Position numbers and translations under genes: made by a program
In this document: piece by piece, positions 17,818 to 27,923 of the stretch
Numbering within the stretch: the first letter of the stretch is position 1
How the letters are laid out: every line of letters starts with the position of its first letter
From: Streptomyces sp. NBC_01460
GTDB lineage: Bacteria > Actinomycetota > Actinomycetes > Streptomycetales > Streptomycetaceae
Direction of reading: 5' to 3'
Assembly (NCBI RefSeq): GCF_036227405.1
Contig: NZ_CP109473.1
Coordinates: 6,448,001-6,512,000, forward strand
Length of the DNA: 64,000 nt
The notes under the pieces: generated by a model
Databases searched by the model: none
What the model was told of the DNA's origin: nothing
What the model saw: only the letters and a program-made list of their open reading frames with translations

Positions 17818-18515
17818 CCGTTGTCTCCTCGGGGCAGCCAGGCGTAGCAGCCTGTGGAGGTGAAGGTGCGCGCGGACTCCGGGAGGGTGATCTCCACCGT
17901 GCGCCCGGTGTCCGAGGACCCCGACGCCAGGGTCTTGCCGTTCGCCCCCGCCACCTGCCAGCTGCAGGCTTTCGTGGGCGAGGGGGCCCTGTACCGGCCC
18001 GGCCGGATCTTCGCGTCCTCGTACGTGCCGTCGGCGTACCCGAGCGCGGCCTCGTCGACGAGGTCCTGGTGCTGGGGGCAGAGATGGCTCACGGCCGGTT
18101 CCGCGTCGGTGACCTCGCCGGAGACGATCGCGCCGACGGCGATGTCCCGGTCCGCCTTGACCAGGTAGCGGAGCCTGTCGCAGGTCTCCTGTCCCGTCTG
18201 GAGCACCGCGGCCGGGTCCATGCCCTTGGGCACGCGGTCGGTGAGGTACTGCTTCTGCTTCTTCGTGAAGGAGCCCGTGGCCGGGGTGAGGTCCCCGGCG
18301 GGTGCCTTCGGCGTACGGCTGGACTCCTCGGGCCGCGGGGTGCCGGAAGCGGCCGCCGGGCCGGCGACGGAGGACGTGGGGGAGGCCGCCGCGGACGGCG
18401 TGCCGCCGGACGCGGCCTCCCTGTCTCCGTCGCCGGACCCGCCGGACGACCCGCAGCCGGCCAGCACCGCCGTCGCCAGGGCGACGGCGGCACCGGCCAG
18501 GAACGGATATCTCAT
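17814..18515 (-). CDS. Secreted lipoprotein of unknown function
   Basis: A 233-residue protein with a lipoprotein signal: hydrophobic stretch then lipobox LAGC, Cys21. A Ser/Pro/Ala-rich linker (about 25-80) leads to a globular region with four cysteines in pairs (CDRLRYL, HLCPQH, KACSWQV, STGCYAW). I do not recognise the family. The end reads like a small beta domain (ITLPESARTFTSTGCYAWLP). Translational coupling with the large secreted proteins upstream and a glycosyltransferase downstream suggests a cell-surface partner of the polysaccharide. Confidence 0.75.
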   Translation of the reverse strand: MRYPFLAGAAVALATAVLAGCGSSGGSGDGDREAASGGTPSAAASPTSSVAGPAAASGTPRPEESSRTPKAPAGDLTPATGSFTKKQKQYLTDRVPKGMDPAAVLQTGQETCDRLRYLVKADRDIAVGAIVSGEVTDAEPAVSHLCPQHQDLVDEAALGYADGTYEDAKIRPGRYRAPSPTKACSWQVAGANGKTLASGSSDTGRTVEITLPESARTFTSTGCYAWLPRGDNG

Positions 18516-20767
18516 TCAGCCGTCCTCAGGGCGTAGTGCGCGCTGACCGTGGAGGAGTTCAGCGCGGTCGGGTACACGGCGGTCTCGTCGATCTGACCGG
18601 CGAAGAAGTTGCTCGTCGGACGGTTCGGCCAGCTGGCGAGGTTGTCGCCGCCGACCCGCCAGTACCCGGGGTAGCTCTCGCTGGAGCTGTACAGGAAGTT
18701 CGACGCGCGCAGCTGCCCGTCGACGTACAGCGCCATGCCGCCGGTGCCCTGGGTGGCGACGACGTGGTGCCACTCGCCGTCGTTCCAGGCCCCGAGCGTG
18801 GTGACCGTGCGGTACCCGCCGCTGTAGACGCCGAAGACCAGCCGCCCGTTGTTGGCCATGTACACCTGCTTGTCGTAACGGGTGCTGTTCTGCATCGTCA
18901 GGTTGCCGAAGCCGATGATCTTGCCGCCCCTGGTGGTGGTGGTCTTGATCCAGGTCTCCACGGTGAAGCGGGTGGGCGGGCTCTGGAGCTTGTTGCTGTA
19001 GGCGTAGTCGCTGGAACCGTCGAAGCCGATGGCGGTCGAGGCGCCCGCGATCGCGGCCGGGGTCTGCCGGTAGGCGGGCCCGTTGCGCAGGAAGCCGTTG
19101 TTCATCCCGCCCGTGGTGTCCGCCGCGAAGGTGGAGGTGCCCTCGTCGTAGCGCCAGTACAGCGAGGCGCCGTCGGACAGCACCCGCGCCGGATAGGGCT
19201 GCGTCGACGCGGCCACGGTCGCGGACTGCGCGGGGGACTTGGCGCTGGTGTTGGTGCCGTCGCTCGCGGTGATGCGGTACGAGTGCGTCTCGCCCGCCGC
19301 CACGTCGGTGTCCGTCCACTTCAGCTGCGGCCGGTCCCAGAACAGCGAGTAGCCGGTGACGGTGTGGACGGGTGTGGTCGCGCCGTCCTTGTAGATCCGG
19401 TAGGTCAGCTCGCCGTCGTCGGTGTCGAAGCTGGTCTGCCAGTTGACGTCGATCTTCCCCGGGGAGACCGTCGAGAGGCTGACGTTGGGAACCCACGGGG
19501 CGCCGGTGTCCGGGCCGTCGGCGAACCGGGTCAGGCCCTGCTGGCCGCCGCCGTTGACGGTGGTGAACTCCCCGCCGACCCAGAGGTAGTGACGTCCGCC
19601 CTTGTCGGTCTGCGTCATCACCCGGGGCCCGACGGGCTCACCGATGCCGTCGTTCGTGTCCGGGAACCAGGGCAGGAGCTTCGGGTCGTCGACGGACTGG
19701 GCCAGCAGGTGCCTGCGCGGCTGGTCCGGGAAGCCGCCCATGCTGGCGCAGTCGTGGGCGTGGCTTCCGCTGTATAGCACGCCCGAGTGGACCAGGACGG
19801 CCTGGGTGGCGCCCAGGCAGGTGTCCCGCCAGCGCTGCTGGTAGTCGTCGAGGTCGATGGCGATCCGGCCGTCGAACACCCCGCCGCCGGTGCCCTCGTT
19901 GGCGGTGTAGAGCCCGGTCGCGTCCGACGTGAGGTCCTGCACCGTCGAGGTGTTCGGGATGAAGCCCGGATAGCTCCTGGTGAGCGCGCCCGTGGTGGCG
20001 TCCACCACGGCCAGGGCGTGCGAGGTGGTGCCGTTGACGGTGAAGAAGTCGCCGCCGAGCGCCACGTGCTGCCCGTCGGGGGTCACCTCGACCGCCCGCG
20101 CCACCTCGTCGGCGTTCGCGGTCCACGGCAGGAGGTCCGCACCCGTGGTGACGGCGGCGAAGCTGTTCCTCGTCTGGCCGCCCACACTGGTGAAGTCACC
20201 GCCCAGATAGACGGTGTCCGCGGTCGCGTCCAGCGCCCGCACCGTCGCCGACACGGCGATCTTGAAGTCCTGGCGCGGTGTGCAGGTCGCGGTGTCCACG
20301 GCCACGATGTTGCTGACACCGACCCCGTTCACCGCGCCGAACTGGCCGCCCGCGTACAGGGTGTCCCCGTCGGGGGAGAGTGCGAGCGCCCGTACGGTCG
20401 CCGTCCCGGAGGAGAGCGTGAACGACAGGCTGCACCCCGTCGGAGCGCCCGTCGCCGCGTCGAACGCCGCGAAGTTGACCGCGGGCTGTTCCGATGTCCC
20501 CGCCGGCGCGTCGGGCGGCCGGACGGTGGAGAAGGTGCCGCCGGCGTAGACGACCCCGTCCGTCGCGGCCATCGACCAGACGATGCCGTTGGTCTGCCAG
20601 GTGGTGAGGTCGTCGGCCGTGAGGGACACCGGAGGTGTCAGTGCGGCCGCCGGGGAGGCCCCGGCCGCTGTCGCGGTCAGGGCGCCGGCGAACAGGCAGA
20701 GTGCGGCGGAGGCGGCCCGTACGCGGCCGCTTCCCCCAGATCTCCGCCCCGTGCTTCCGTTCATCAT
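18512..20767 (-). CDS. Secreted beta-propeller / FN3 / LamG protein, short paralogue
   Basis: The 751-residue product has a Sec-type signal peptide (about 1-40, ending near ASPAAA), a repeat region of propeller blades ([40 protein letters not shown]; about 45-390), an FN3 domain (about 395-490; [13 protein letters not shown]) and a LamG/concanavalin-type domain (about 510-745; FTVETWIKT, GEWHHVVATQ, MALYVDGQL, YFAGQIDETAVYP-like end). Such LamG domains usually bind carbohydrate or protein. It is a clear paralogue of the gene just upstream but lacks the extra C-terminal domain. ATG 20767 overlaps that gene's stop; an ATG at 20764 is also in frame. Confidence 0.85.
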   Translation of the reverse strand: MMNGSTGRRSGGSGRVRAASAALCLFAGALTATAAGASPAAALTPPVSLTADDLTTWQTNGIVWSMAATDGVVYAGGTFSTVRPPDAPAGTSEQPAVNFAAFDAATGAPTGCSLSFTLSSGTATVRALALSPDGDTLYAGGQFGAVNGVGVSNIVAVDTATCTPRQDFKIAVSATVRALDATADTVYLGGDFTSVGGQTRNSFAAVTTGADLLPWTANADEVARAVEVTPDGQHVALGGDFFTVNGTTSHALAVVDATTGALTRSYPGFIPNTSTVQDLTSDATGLYTANEGTGGGVFDGRIAIDLDDYQQRWRDTCLGATQAVLVHSGVLYSGSHAHDCASMGGFPDQPRRHLLAQSVDDPKLLPWFPDTNDGIGEPVGPRVMTQTDKGGRHYLWVGGEFTTVNGGGQQGLTRFADGPDTGAPWVPNVSLSTVSPGKIDVNWQTSFDTDDGELTYRIYKDGATTPVHTVTGYSLFWDRPQLKWTDTDVAAGETHSYRITASDGTNTSAKSPAQSATVAASTQPYPARVLSDGASLYWRYDEGTSTFAADTTGGMNNGFLRNGPAYRQTPAAIAGASTAIGFDGSSDYAYSNKLQSPPTRFTVETWIKTTTTRGGKIIGFGNLTMQNSTRYDKQVYMANNGRLVFGVYSGGYRTVTTLGAWNDGEWHHVVATQGTGGMALYVDGQLRASNFLYSSSESYPGYWRVGGDNLASWPNRPTSNFFAGQIDETAVYPTALNSSTVSAHYALRTAE

Positions 20768-23544
20768 TCATCTCCGAAGGTGAGGACGAGCTGCGGCCGG
20801 TAGGCCGCCGTTGCCTCGCTCGACCAGATGCGGAGACTGTCCGTCCCGCTGCCGGTCAGGGCGAGTGAGGTGGCGGAGCCGAGGGCCCCGCCCAGTGCGG
20901 ACGCGTTCAGTTCCGCCGAATAGCCGGTGGAGACCGAGGTCGCGCCGCTGATGGTCCCCAGCACGGACGTGGAGAGCGTCGGCCGGGTGTTGTGGGTGAC
21001 CGCCGATTCGGTCCACGTGCCGGTGACCGGCACGATGCTGTGGTTCTCGGCCGAACCCGCCGTCGAGTCCGACGAGGTACGGAAGGTGAGCCGCGCGCTC
21101 CTGAGCACCTGGCCGGCCGCAGCCGGCGGCAGGGTGAAGCGCAGGTAGCCGATGTAGGCCGTGGTGCCGCGCGAGGCGAGCTGGGAGTCGTTGTAGTTCG
21201 TGTTCGCCGCCACGCCGTTGACGTAGGCGTCCTCGTCCGGGGCGACGGTGACGGTGCTGTCGCCCGGCCCCGGCGGCGTGCCGGCCAGCTCGTGGTGCTC
21301 GGCCACCTGCGCGGCGGTCAGCGCCGACGGGTAGACCGCGGTCTCGTCGACCTGCCCGGCGAAGTAGTCGCTCGTGGGGCGGTTCGGCCAGGCGTTGTTC
21401 ATGGCGTCGCCGCCCACCCGCCAGAACCCGTTGTACGAGCGGTTCCCGGTCGCCGCGTTCGTGCCGACCGCCTCCCCGTCGACGTACAGCACCATGCCGG
21501 ACGGTCCCTGCGTGGCCACGGCGTGGTGCCAGTCGCCGTCGTTGTAGGAACCGGCCGAGGTGATGGTGGGCCGGGTGCTGCCGCTCTGGACCCCGAAGGC
21601 GAGCCGGCCGTCGTTCGTCAGGTACACCAGCTTGTCGGAGATGCTGCTCGTGTGGCCCCGCGCGGTGCCGATGTTGTTGCCGTAGCCGATGATCCGGCCA
21701 CCGTTCGCCGACGTGGTGCGGAACCAGGTCTCGACCGAGTAGGGCGACGGCGAGGTGTAGTGATGAAGCCGGTCGCTGTGGACGTACTCGTCGGTGCCGT
21801 TGAGGGAGAGCGCGGCGGAACCCGCCACCGCGGACGGTGTGGCCCGGTAGGACGGCGCGTTCACGTACACCCCGCCGTTGCCGCTCTCCGAGGCGTCGGC
21901 CGCGAAGGCGCCGGAGGCCTCGTCGTAACGCCAGTACAGATCGGCCCCGTCCGCCAGGACCTCCTCCTGGTAGGGCGAGGCGGAGGACGCGGCGGTCACC
22001 GGGGCCGCGGGGGACAGCCCGCTGGTGTTCGTGCCGTCGCTCGCCGTGATCCGGTAGCTGTACGTCCGGCCCGCCACCACGTTCCGGTCGGTGAACGTCA
22101 GCTGCGGTCTGCTGAAGAACAGTGACGAGCCCGTCGTCGTGTACACCGGTGTCGAGCCGCCGTCGCGGTAGACCCGGTAGGTCAGCAGGCTGTCGTCCAG
22201 GTCCAGACCGCTGCGCCAGCTGACCCTGACCTCACCGGCCCGCGGCGCCGACGCGCTCACCACCGGTACGGTGGGCGCCCCGGTGTCCGGGGTGTTCGCG
22301 AACCGCGTCAGTGCCTGCTGGCCGGCCCCGTTGACGGTGGTGAACTCGCCGCCGACCCAGAGGAAGTCCCGGCCGCCCCGGGAGGACACGGTCAGCGCCC
22401 GCGGCCCGACCGGCTCGCCGATGCCGTCGTTGGTGTCCGGGAGCCAGCCCAGCAGACCGGGGTCGTCGACGGACTGGGCCGTCAGATGCTTGCGGACCTG
22501 GTTGGGGAAACCGCCCATGGACGAGCAGTCGTGCACATGGCTGCCCGCGTAGAGCACGCCCCGGTGGACCCGGAGTGCCTGTGTCGCGCCCTGGCAGGTG
22601 TCCCGCCAGCGCTGGTCGAAGCCGTCGAGCTCCATGGCGAGCCGGCCGTCGAAGGAGGCGCCGCCCGCACCCTCTCCCGCCGCGTACCAGCCGTCGGACG
22701 CCGCGTCGGTGACGATGTCCTTGATGACGGCGGACGGCGGGATGAAGGAGGCCCCGTAGGCGCGCGTGACGGCGCCCGTGGAGGCGCTGGTCACCGCGAG
22801 CGCGTGCGAGGCGGCGCCGCCGACGGTGAAGAAGCCGCCGCCGATCAGGACGCTGTCCCCGTCCGGCGTCACCTTCAGGGCGCGTCCGGGCTGGTCCGCG
22901 CCCGGATTCCAGCCGGTGAGCGCGCCGGAGGCGGTGACCGCGCCGAAGAAGCCCCTGGGCGTGCCGTTGACGGTCCGGAAGTCGCCGCCCGCGTAGACGG
23001 TGCCGTCCGCCGCGACGTCGAGCGCGCGCACCGTCGCCCCGAACTGGGGGGCGAAGCCGGTGCGCGGACGGCAGGAGGCGGTGTCGATCGCGGTCAGGCC
23101 GTTGACGGCCGTCCCGTTGACGGCGTTGAAGTACCCACCGGCGTAGAGCGTGGACCGGTCGGGCGAGACGGCGAGCGCCCGGACCGTGGCCGTGCCGCTG
23201 CTGCGGGTGAAGGAGAGCGAGCAGCCGGTGGGCGCACCGGTGGCCGCGTCGAACGCCGCGAAGTTCGCGGCGGCCGTCGTGTTGCTCCCCGCGGGGGAGC
23301 CGGCGGGCCTGATCCCGGAGAAGGTGCCGCCCGCGTAGACCACCCCGCCGGCCTCGGCCAGGGCCCAGACGATGCCGTTGGTCTGGTACGTGGACAGGGC
23401 GTCGGCGGTGAAGCCGACCGGTGGGGTGAGCGCGGCCGCCGGGGGAGCGGCGACGGACGCGCCGCCGAGCAGGCCCGCGGCGAGCGCCAGGGCCGAGGTG
23501 AGGGATCCGGCCCGGTTACGTCTGAGACGTCCGGGCCCTCTCAT
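20764..23544 (-). CDS. Secreted beta-propeller / FN3 / LamG / DNRLRE protein, long paralogue
   Basis: The 926-residue protein shares the order of the 751-residue neighbour: signal peptide (about 1-38), blades with [10 protein letters not shown] and [12 protein letters not shown]3 region, then LamG ([42 protein letters not shown]). After a Pro/Gly linker it adds about 165 residues of DNRLRE-type domain ([51 protein letters not shown]). DNRLRE domains are common at the end of bacterial surface proteins. Its start overlaps the gmd stop, so it should be made together with GDP-sugar synthesis. Confidence 0.86.
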   Translation of the reverse strand: MRGPGRLRRNRAGSLTSALALAAGLLGGASVAAPPAAALTPPVGFTADALSTYQTNGIVWALAEAGGVVYAGGTFSGIRPAGSPAGSNTTAAANFAAFDAATGAPTGCSLSFTRSSGTATVRALAVSPDRSTLYAGGYFNAVNGTAVNGLTAIDTASCRPRTGFAPQFGATVRALDVAADGTVYAGGDFRTVNGTPRGFFGAVTASGALTGWNPGADQPGRALKVTPDGDSVLIGGGFFTVGGAASHALAVTSASTGAVTRAYGASFIPPSAVIKDIVTDAASDGWYAAGEGAGGASFDGRLAMELDGFDQRWRDTCQGATQALRVHRGVLYAGSHVHDCSSMGGFPNQVRKHLTAQSVDDPGLLGWLPDTNDGIGEPVGPRALTVSSRGGRDFLWVGGEFTTVNGAGQQALTRFANTPDTGAPTVPVVSASAPRAGEVRVSWRSGLDLDDSLLTYRVYRDGGSTPVYTTTGSSLFFSRPQLTFTDRNVVAGRTYSYRITASDGTNTSGLSPAAPVTAASSASPYQEEVLADGADLYWRYDEASGAFAADASESGNGGVYVNAPSYRATPSAVAGSAALSLNGTDEYVHSDRLHHYTSPSPYSVETWFRTTSANGGRIIGYGNNIGTARGHTSSISDKLVYLTNDGRLAFGVQSGSTRPTITSAGSYNDGDWHHAVATQGPSGMVLYVDGEAVGTNAATGNRSYNGFWRVGGDAMNNAWPNRPTSDYFAGQVDETAVYPSALTAAQVAEHHELAGTPPGPGDSTVTVAPDEDAYVNGVAANTNYNDSQLASRGTTAYIGYLRFTLPPAAAGQVLRSARLTFRTSSDSTAGSAENHSIVPVTGTWTESAVTHNTRPTLSTSVLGTISGATSVSTGYSAELNASALGGALGSATSLALTGSGTDSLRIWSSEATAAYRPQLVLTFGDE

Positions 23545-24554
23545 CGGTCCACCCGGACCGCGGAGCCCGTGAGCTGGTCGCTCAGCAGCCGGATGTCCGC
23601 GTCCACCATGATCCGGGCCAGCTCGCGCGACTTCACCTCCGGCTTCCAGCCGAGGAGTTCCTCCGCCTTGGACGCGTCACCGATCAGCGCGTCGACCTCG
23701 CTGGGGCGCTCGTACTTCGGGTCGTAGCGGACGTGCTCCGCCCAGTCGAGGCCCGCGTGCTCGAAGGCGTACTCCAGGAACTGGCGGACACTGACCCCCT
23801 CACCGGTGGCCACCACGAAGTCGTCGGGGCTGTCGCACTGGAGCATCCGCCACATCGCCTCCACGTACTCGGGGGCGTACCCCCAGTCGCGTACGGCGTC
23901 CAGGTTGCCCAGGTGAAGCCGGTCCTGCAGACCGGCCTTGATCCTCGCCACCCCGCGGGTGATCTTGCGGGTCACGAAGGTCTCGCCGCGGCGCGGGGAC
24001 TCGTGGTTGAAGAGGATCCCGTTCGTGGCGAACATGCCGTACGCCTCGCGGTAGTTGACCGTCGCCCAGTACGCGTAGACCTTGGCCACGCTGTAGGGGC
24101 TGCGCGGGTGGAACGGGGTCTTCTCGTTCTGCGGGGGCGGGCTCGCGCCGAACATCTCGGACGACGACGCCTGGTAGACCCGGGTGTCGATGCCGCTGGC
24201 ACGGACCGCCTCCAGCAGCCGCACCGTCCCGAGCCCCGTGACGTCGCCGGTGTACAGCGGGGCGTCGAAGGACACCCGGACATGGGACTGGGCCCCGAGG
24301 TTGTAGACCTCGTCGGGCTGTATGTCCCGCAGGAGGTTCACCAGGGCGACGCCGTCGGAGAGGTCGGCGTGATGGAGCACGAAGGAACGATTCGCTTCCT
24401 CGGGCCCCTGGTAGATGTGGTCGATCCGCTCCGTGTTGAAGCTCGACGAACGGCGTATCAGTCCGTGGACCGTGTACCCCTTCTCGAGCAGCAGCTCCGA
24501 CAGGTACGAACCGTCCTGTCCGGTCACGCCGGTGATGAGTGCGGTTTTGGCCAT
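23541..24554 (-). CDS. gmd: GDP-mannose 4,6-dehydratase
   Basis: A 337-residue extended short-chain dehydrogenase that converts GDP-mannose to GDP-4-keto-6-deoxymannose. Visible: NADP-binding GVTGQDG (9-15), [15 protein letters not shown] (34-48), catalytic Ser-Ser-Glu (131-133 in SSSEMFG) and Tyr154-x3-Lys158 (YSVAK). ATG 24554 has AAGGGGGGAG directly upstream; a longer frame to 24596 has no support. It is divergent from the GDP-fucose synthase gene, giving a complete two-step GDP-L-fucose route, and is first in the operon leading to the LamG proteins. Confidence 0.96.
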   Translation of the reverse strand: MAKTALITGVTGQDGSYLSELLLEKGYTVHGLIRRSSSFNTERIDHIYQGPEEANRSFVLHHADLSDGVALVNLLRDIQPDEVYNLGAQSHVRVSFDAPLYTGDVTGLGTVRLLEAVRASGIDTRVYQASSSEMFGASPPPQNEKTPFHPRSPYSVAKVYAYWATVNYREAYGMFATNGILFNHESPRRGETFVTRKITRGVARIKAGLQDRLHLGNLDAVRDWGYAPEYVEAMWRMLQCDSPDDFVVATGEGVSVRQFLEYAFEHAGLDWAEHVRYDPKYERPSEVDALIGDASKAEELLGWKPEVKSRELARIMVDADIRLLSDQLTGSAVRVDR

Positions 24555-24668
24555 GACTCCCCCCTTCTGTGGTCGCCCGTAGGGCGATTGGTTCACCGAA
24601 ATAGCTTGATCTGAGCGGAATGCGACAAAGAGTCACCCGGGCGCCGTGCTGCTGGCAGAATCCGAGCC

Positions 24669-25652
24669 ATGACGACTGATCTCCCCGGCCCACCCCAGGA
24701 ATCCGTCCGCCCCCTGCTGCGCCCCGGCGCCCGCATATTCGTCGCGGGCCACCGCGGCCTCGTCGGCTCGGCGCTGGTGCGCCGCCTCACCGCCGACGGC
24801 CACGAGGTGATCACCCGCGGCCGCGACGAGCTCGACCTGCGCGAGGCCGCGCCGACCGAGGCGTTCCTGCGTGACGCCCGCCCGGACGCGGTCGTGCTGG
24901 CCGCCGCCAAGGTGGGCGGGATCATGGCCAACAGCACCAGCCCGGTGCAGTTCCTGGAGGACAACCTCCGAATCCAGCTCGCCGTGATCGCGGGCGCGCA
25001 CGCCGCCGGAGTCCAGCGGCTGCTCTTCCTCGGCTCCTCGTGCATCTATCCCAAGCACGCCCCCCAGCCCATCCCCGAGGGCGCCCTGCTCACCGGCCCG
25101 CTCGAGCCGACCAACGAGGCCTACGCGCTCGCCAAGATCGCCGGCATCGTGCAGATCCAGTCCTACCGCCGGCAGTACGGCGCCTCGTACATCAGCGCCA
25201 TGCCGACCAACCTCTACGGCCCCGGGGACAACTTCGACCTGGAGACCTCGCACGTGCTGCCCGCCCTGATCCGCCGCTTCCACGAGGCGAAGCGGGACGG
25301 CGCGGACGAGGTCACCCTCTGGGGGTCGGGCAGCCCCCGACGCGAGTTCCTCCACGTCGACGACCTCGCCGCCGCCTGTGCGCGGCTGCTGGAGACCTAC
25401 GACGGCGACGAACCCGTCAACGTCGGCTGCGGCGAGGACCTCTCGATCCGCGAACTGGCCGAGACCGTTCGAAACGTGACGGAGTTTCAGGGCCGCATTG
25501 TCTGGGACACCTCGAAGCCCGACGGCACCCCGCGCAAGCTCCTGGACGTGTCCCGGCTCTCCTCCCTCGGCTTCAAGCCGCAGATTCCCCTGCGGGACGG
25601 CATCGCCCGCACCTACGCCTGGTGGCTCGGCCGCCAGGCCCCCCTGGGCTGA
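24669..25652 (+). CDS. fcl: GDP-L-fucose synthase
   Basis: A 327-residue epimerase/reductase that turns GDP-4-keto-6-deoxymannose into GDP-L-fucose using NADPH. It has GHRGLVGSA (27-35), KVGGIMAN (81-88), Ser-Ser-Cys (123-125 in LGSSCIYPK), Tyr152 and Lys156 (AYALAK), NLYGPGDNFD and the substrate stretch SGSPRREFLHVDDLA. All expected catalytic residues are present. It shares a 114-bp divergent promoter region with gmd. Confidence 0.96.
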   Translation: MTTDLPGPPQESVRPLLRPGARIFVAGHRGLVGSALVRRLTADGHEVITRGRDELDLREAAPTEAFLRDARPDAVVLAAAKVGGIMANSTSPVQFLEDNLRIQLAVIAGAHAAGVQRLLFLGSSCIYPKHAPQPIPEGALLTGPLEPTNEAYALAKIAGIVQIQSYRRQYGASYISAMPTNLYGPGDNFDLETSHVLPALIRRFHEAKRDGADEVTLWGSGSPRREFLHVDDLAAACARLLETYDGDEPVNVGCGEDLSIRELAETVRNVTEFQGRIVWDTSKPDGTPRKLLDVSRLSSLGFKPQIPLRDGIARTYAWWLGRQAPLG

Positions 25653-25724
25653 CCTGTCGGCCGGGCGGCCGCGGTACGCCCTGAACCCGTGCACACGGCC
25701 CCCCTCGTGTCCCCCCACCACGTC

Positions 25725-27278
25725 TCAGTACGCTCCGCGGCCGTCGGTGACGGCGCGCACCGTCCGGGCCAGGAGCCCCATGTCCGTGGCCACCGACCAG
25801 TTGTCGACGTACCAGAGGTCCAGCGACACCGTCTCCTGCCAGGACAGGTCGGACCTGCCGCTGACCTGCCAGAGGCCGGTCAGGCCGGGCCGGACCGCCA
25901 GCCGGCGCAGCTCCCGTTCGTCGTAGCGCGACACCTCCTCCGGAAGCGGCGGACGTGGGCCGACCAGGGACATGTCACCCCGCAGCACGTTGAGGAGCTG
26001 CGGGAGCTCGTCCACGGACGTCCGGCGCAGGGCGTGGCCGATCCGGGTCACCCGCGGATCGCGACGCATCTTGAACATCGGGCCCTCGCTCTCGTTGGCC
26101 GTCGAGAGCTGTTCCCTGCGGGCCTCCGCGTCGGCCACCATCGTGCGGAACTTCCACATGGTGAAGGGCCTGTTGTGCCGCCCGTGCCGGGTCTGACGGT
26201 GGAACACGGGACCGGGCGACGAGAGCCGTACCGCCAGGGCCACCCCGAAGAACAGCGGGGCGAGCGCCAGCAGCCCGAGCGCGGCACCGGTCCGGTCCAC
26301 CACGGTCTTGAGCACGGTCTGCGGACCGCGCCGCAGCGGAGGCGTCACGTGCAGCAGCGTCAGCCCGGCGGCGGACGCGGGCCGCACCCGGCCGGCGGCG
26401 ACCCCCGAGAGGTCCGAGAGCACGCAGACGGCCAGCCCGCCGTCGTGCAGGCCCCACGACAGCCGGCGGAGCCGGTCGTCGTCGAGCTGCGGACCCGGCG
26501 CGACGAGCACGAGGTCCGCGTCATGGGCGAAGGCCCCGCCGAGCACCGTGGACACGTCGTCGTCGGCCGGTTCGGGTGCCAGCCGCCCCGGGACGGGCGT
26601 CCCGGAGGCCGGTGCCGCCGGACCCACCGGGACCACCGCCACCGCCGTGTACGGGTGGTCCGCACGGGAGTTGAGCAGCCTCACCGCCCGGTCCAGGCCG
26701 GCCGCCTCGCCGACCACCAGGACCCGGCGTCCCCCACGCGGTCCCGCCCCCGGACGCCGGCGGCGGACCGCGGCCCCCGCGAGCAGGGCCACAGCCAGTC
26801 CGGGCACCAGCGCCGCCACGGCGGTCGCCGGGTCGAGGCCACCGCCCGTCACGGCCAGGAGCAGGGCCAGTGCCCCGATGAGCGCCAGCCAGTCGCCGAA
26901 GGGCAGGTGGGCCGCCTCAGGGGCTTCCCCCGGCAGCCGGTGCCCGTACCGGCCGCGCACCGCGCGCACACCGGTCCACACCAGGGCCGCCGATGCCGCG
27001 GCGGTCAGCGGACCCGGCTGGTCGCCGGCCCGCAGCACGAGCCAGGCGGGAATCCCCAGGCCCAGCAGATCGGTCAGGACGAGGAAGGGCACACGCGGAA
27101 CGGGCGAGGTCCTCGCCCGCGGTCTCTCCGCGTGGTCGCGCTCGACAGTCGTCGGGGCTCTCCACACCTGCGTGTGAGCCACCGTGCGGTTGTTGGACCC
27201 GGCGGTACGCGGTCGTGGTGTCCCCGCGAGCCCGACGGGCCCGGATATATCCGATTCAGGTGTTTCGACATGCCCCAT
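25725..27278 (-). CDS. Polyprenyl-phosphate sugar-1-phosphate transferase (priming glycosyltransferase)
   Basis: A 517-residue PglC/WbaP-type protein. The N-terminal half has about four helices and a CoA-binding-like region (GGRRVLVVGEAAGLD); the C-terminal half is the bacterial sugar transferase domain: helix TGAALGLLALAPLFFGVAL, then SSPGPVFHRQTRHGRHNRPF, KFRTMVADAEARREQL, RRTSVDELPQLLNVLRGDMS, LVGPRPPLPEEVSRY and RPGLTGLWQVSGRSDL. It loads the first sugar phosphate on undecaprenyl phosphate to start repeat-unit synthesis. The start is uncertain: ATG 27278 has GGGGGG only 3 nt upstream, and a GTG about 34 codons later is possible. Confidence 0.9.
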   Translation of the reverse strand: MGHVETPESDISGPVGLAGTPRPRTAGSNNRTVAHTQVWRAPTTVERDHAERPRARTSPVPRVPFLVLTDLLGLGIPAWLVLRAGDQPGPLTAAASAALVWTGVRAVRGRYGHRLPGEAPEAAHLPFGDWLALIGALALLLAVTGGGLDPATAVAALVPGLAVALLAGAAVRRRRPGAGPRGGRRVLVVGEAAGLDRAVRLLNSRADHPYTAVAVVPVGPAAPASGTPVPGRLAPEPADDDVSTVLGGAFAHDADLVLVAPGPQLDDDRLRRLSWGLHDGGLAVCVLSDLSGVAAGRVRPASAAGLTLLHVTPPLRRGPQTVLKTVVDRTGAALGLLALAPLFFGVALAVRLSSPGPVFHRQTRHGRHNRPFTMWKFRTMVADAEARREQLSTANESEGPMFKMRRDPRVTRIGHALRRTSVDELPQLLNVLRGDMSLVGPRPPLPEEVSRYDERELRRLAVRPGLTGLWQVSGRSDLSWQETVSLDLWYVDNWSVATDMGLLARTVRAVTDGRGAY

Positions 27279-27478
27279 GAACCCCCCAGCCACAGTTGCA
27301 TCCCCACAAACGGGGCGCATCCGCCGATCCCATGGACTGACGGATGCGCCCTCGCTCGTGCACGATATCCACACACGTGCCATTTCGCTGGAGTTCTCGT
27401 GAAGTTCAGACACGGCGGACGATGTGATCCGTGTCGCTCCCTCCGGCGGACTTCCGGGGGCGCGCCTAAACTAGTGCT

Positions 27479-27856
27479 ATGGAACCGCTTTCCGAGGAAC
27501 AGACCGACCAGCTCGTCGTGATCGTGACGGATCTGGCCAGGCAGGGGCGTACGGAAGAGCTCCTGGAGTTCTTCGACCACGGTCTGCCGGTCGACGTCCA
27601 GGACGCCGGGGGCAACACGGCGCTGATGCTCGCCGCGTACCACGGGCACACGGCGACCGTGCGCGCGCTCATCGGGCGCGGCGCCGACGTCGATCTGCGC
27701 AACGGCCGGGACCAGTCCCCGGTGGCGGGCGCCCTGTTCAAGGGTGAGGACGCGATCGTGGGCGCGCTGGTCGAGGCGGGCGCCGACCTCGACGCGGGGA
27801 CCCCCAGCGCGCGGGCCACGGCCGAGATGTTCGGGAGGACGGCCCTGCTGGCGTAG
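27479..27856 (+). CDS. Ankyrin-repeat protein next to catalase
   Basis: A 125-residue protein with three ankyrin repeats (about 33-60, 61-95, 96-125: DAGGNTALMLAAYHGHTATV, GADVDLRNGRDQSPVAGAL, ALVEAGADLDAGTP). No signal peptide. Ankyrin genes beside catalase genes are known elsewhere (ankB next to katB in Pseudomonas aeruginosa, needed for full catalase activity), so a catalase-supporting role is a reasonable inference. It is convergent with the catalase gene and the two share one terminator. Confidence 0.9.
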   Translation: MEPLSEEQTDQLVVIVTDLARQGRTEELLEFFDHGLPVDVQDAGGNTALMLAAYHGHTATVRALIGRGADVDLRNGRDQSPVAGALFKGEDAIVGALVEAGADLDAGTPSARATAEMFGRTALLA

Positions 27857-27867
27857 CGCCCACGGCA

Positions 27868-27907
27868 CGAGGGGCCCCGGGCGACCTGCGTCGCCCGGGG
27901 CCCCTCG
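27868..27907. terminator. Bidirectional terminator between ankyrin gene and catalase
   Basis: A perfect 18-bp stem with a 4-nt loop (CTGC): left arm 27868-27885, right arm 27890-27907. It begins 12 nt after the ankyrin stop and ends 17 nt from the catalase stop, so it serves both converging genes. Confidence 0.95.
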
Positions 27908-27923
27908 CGTACGGCGGCCTGCT

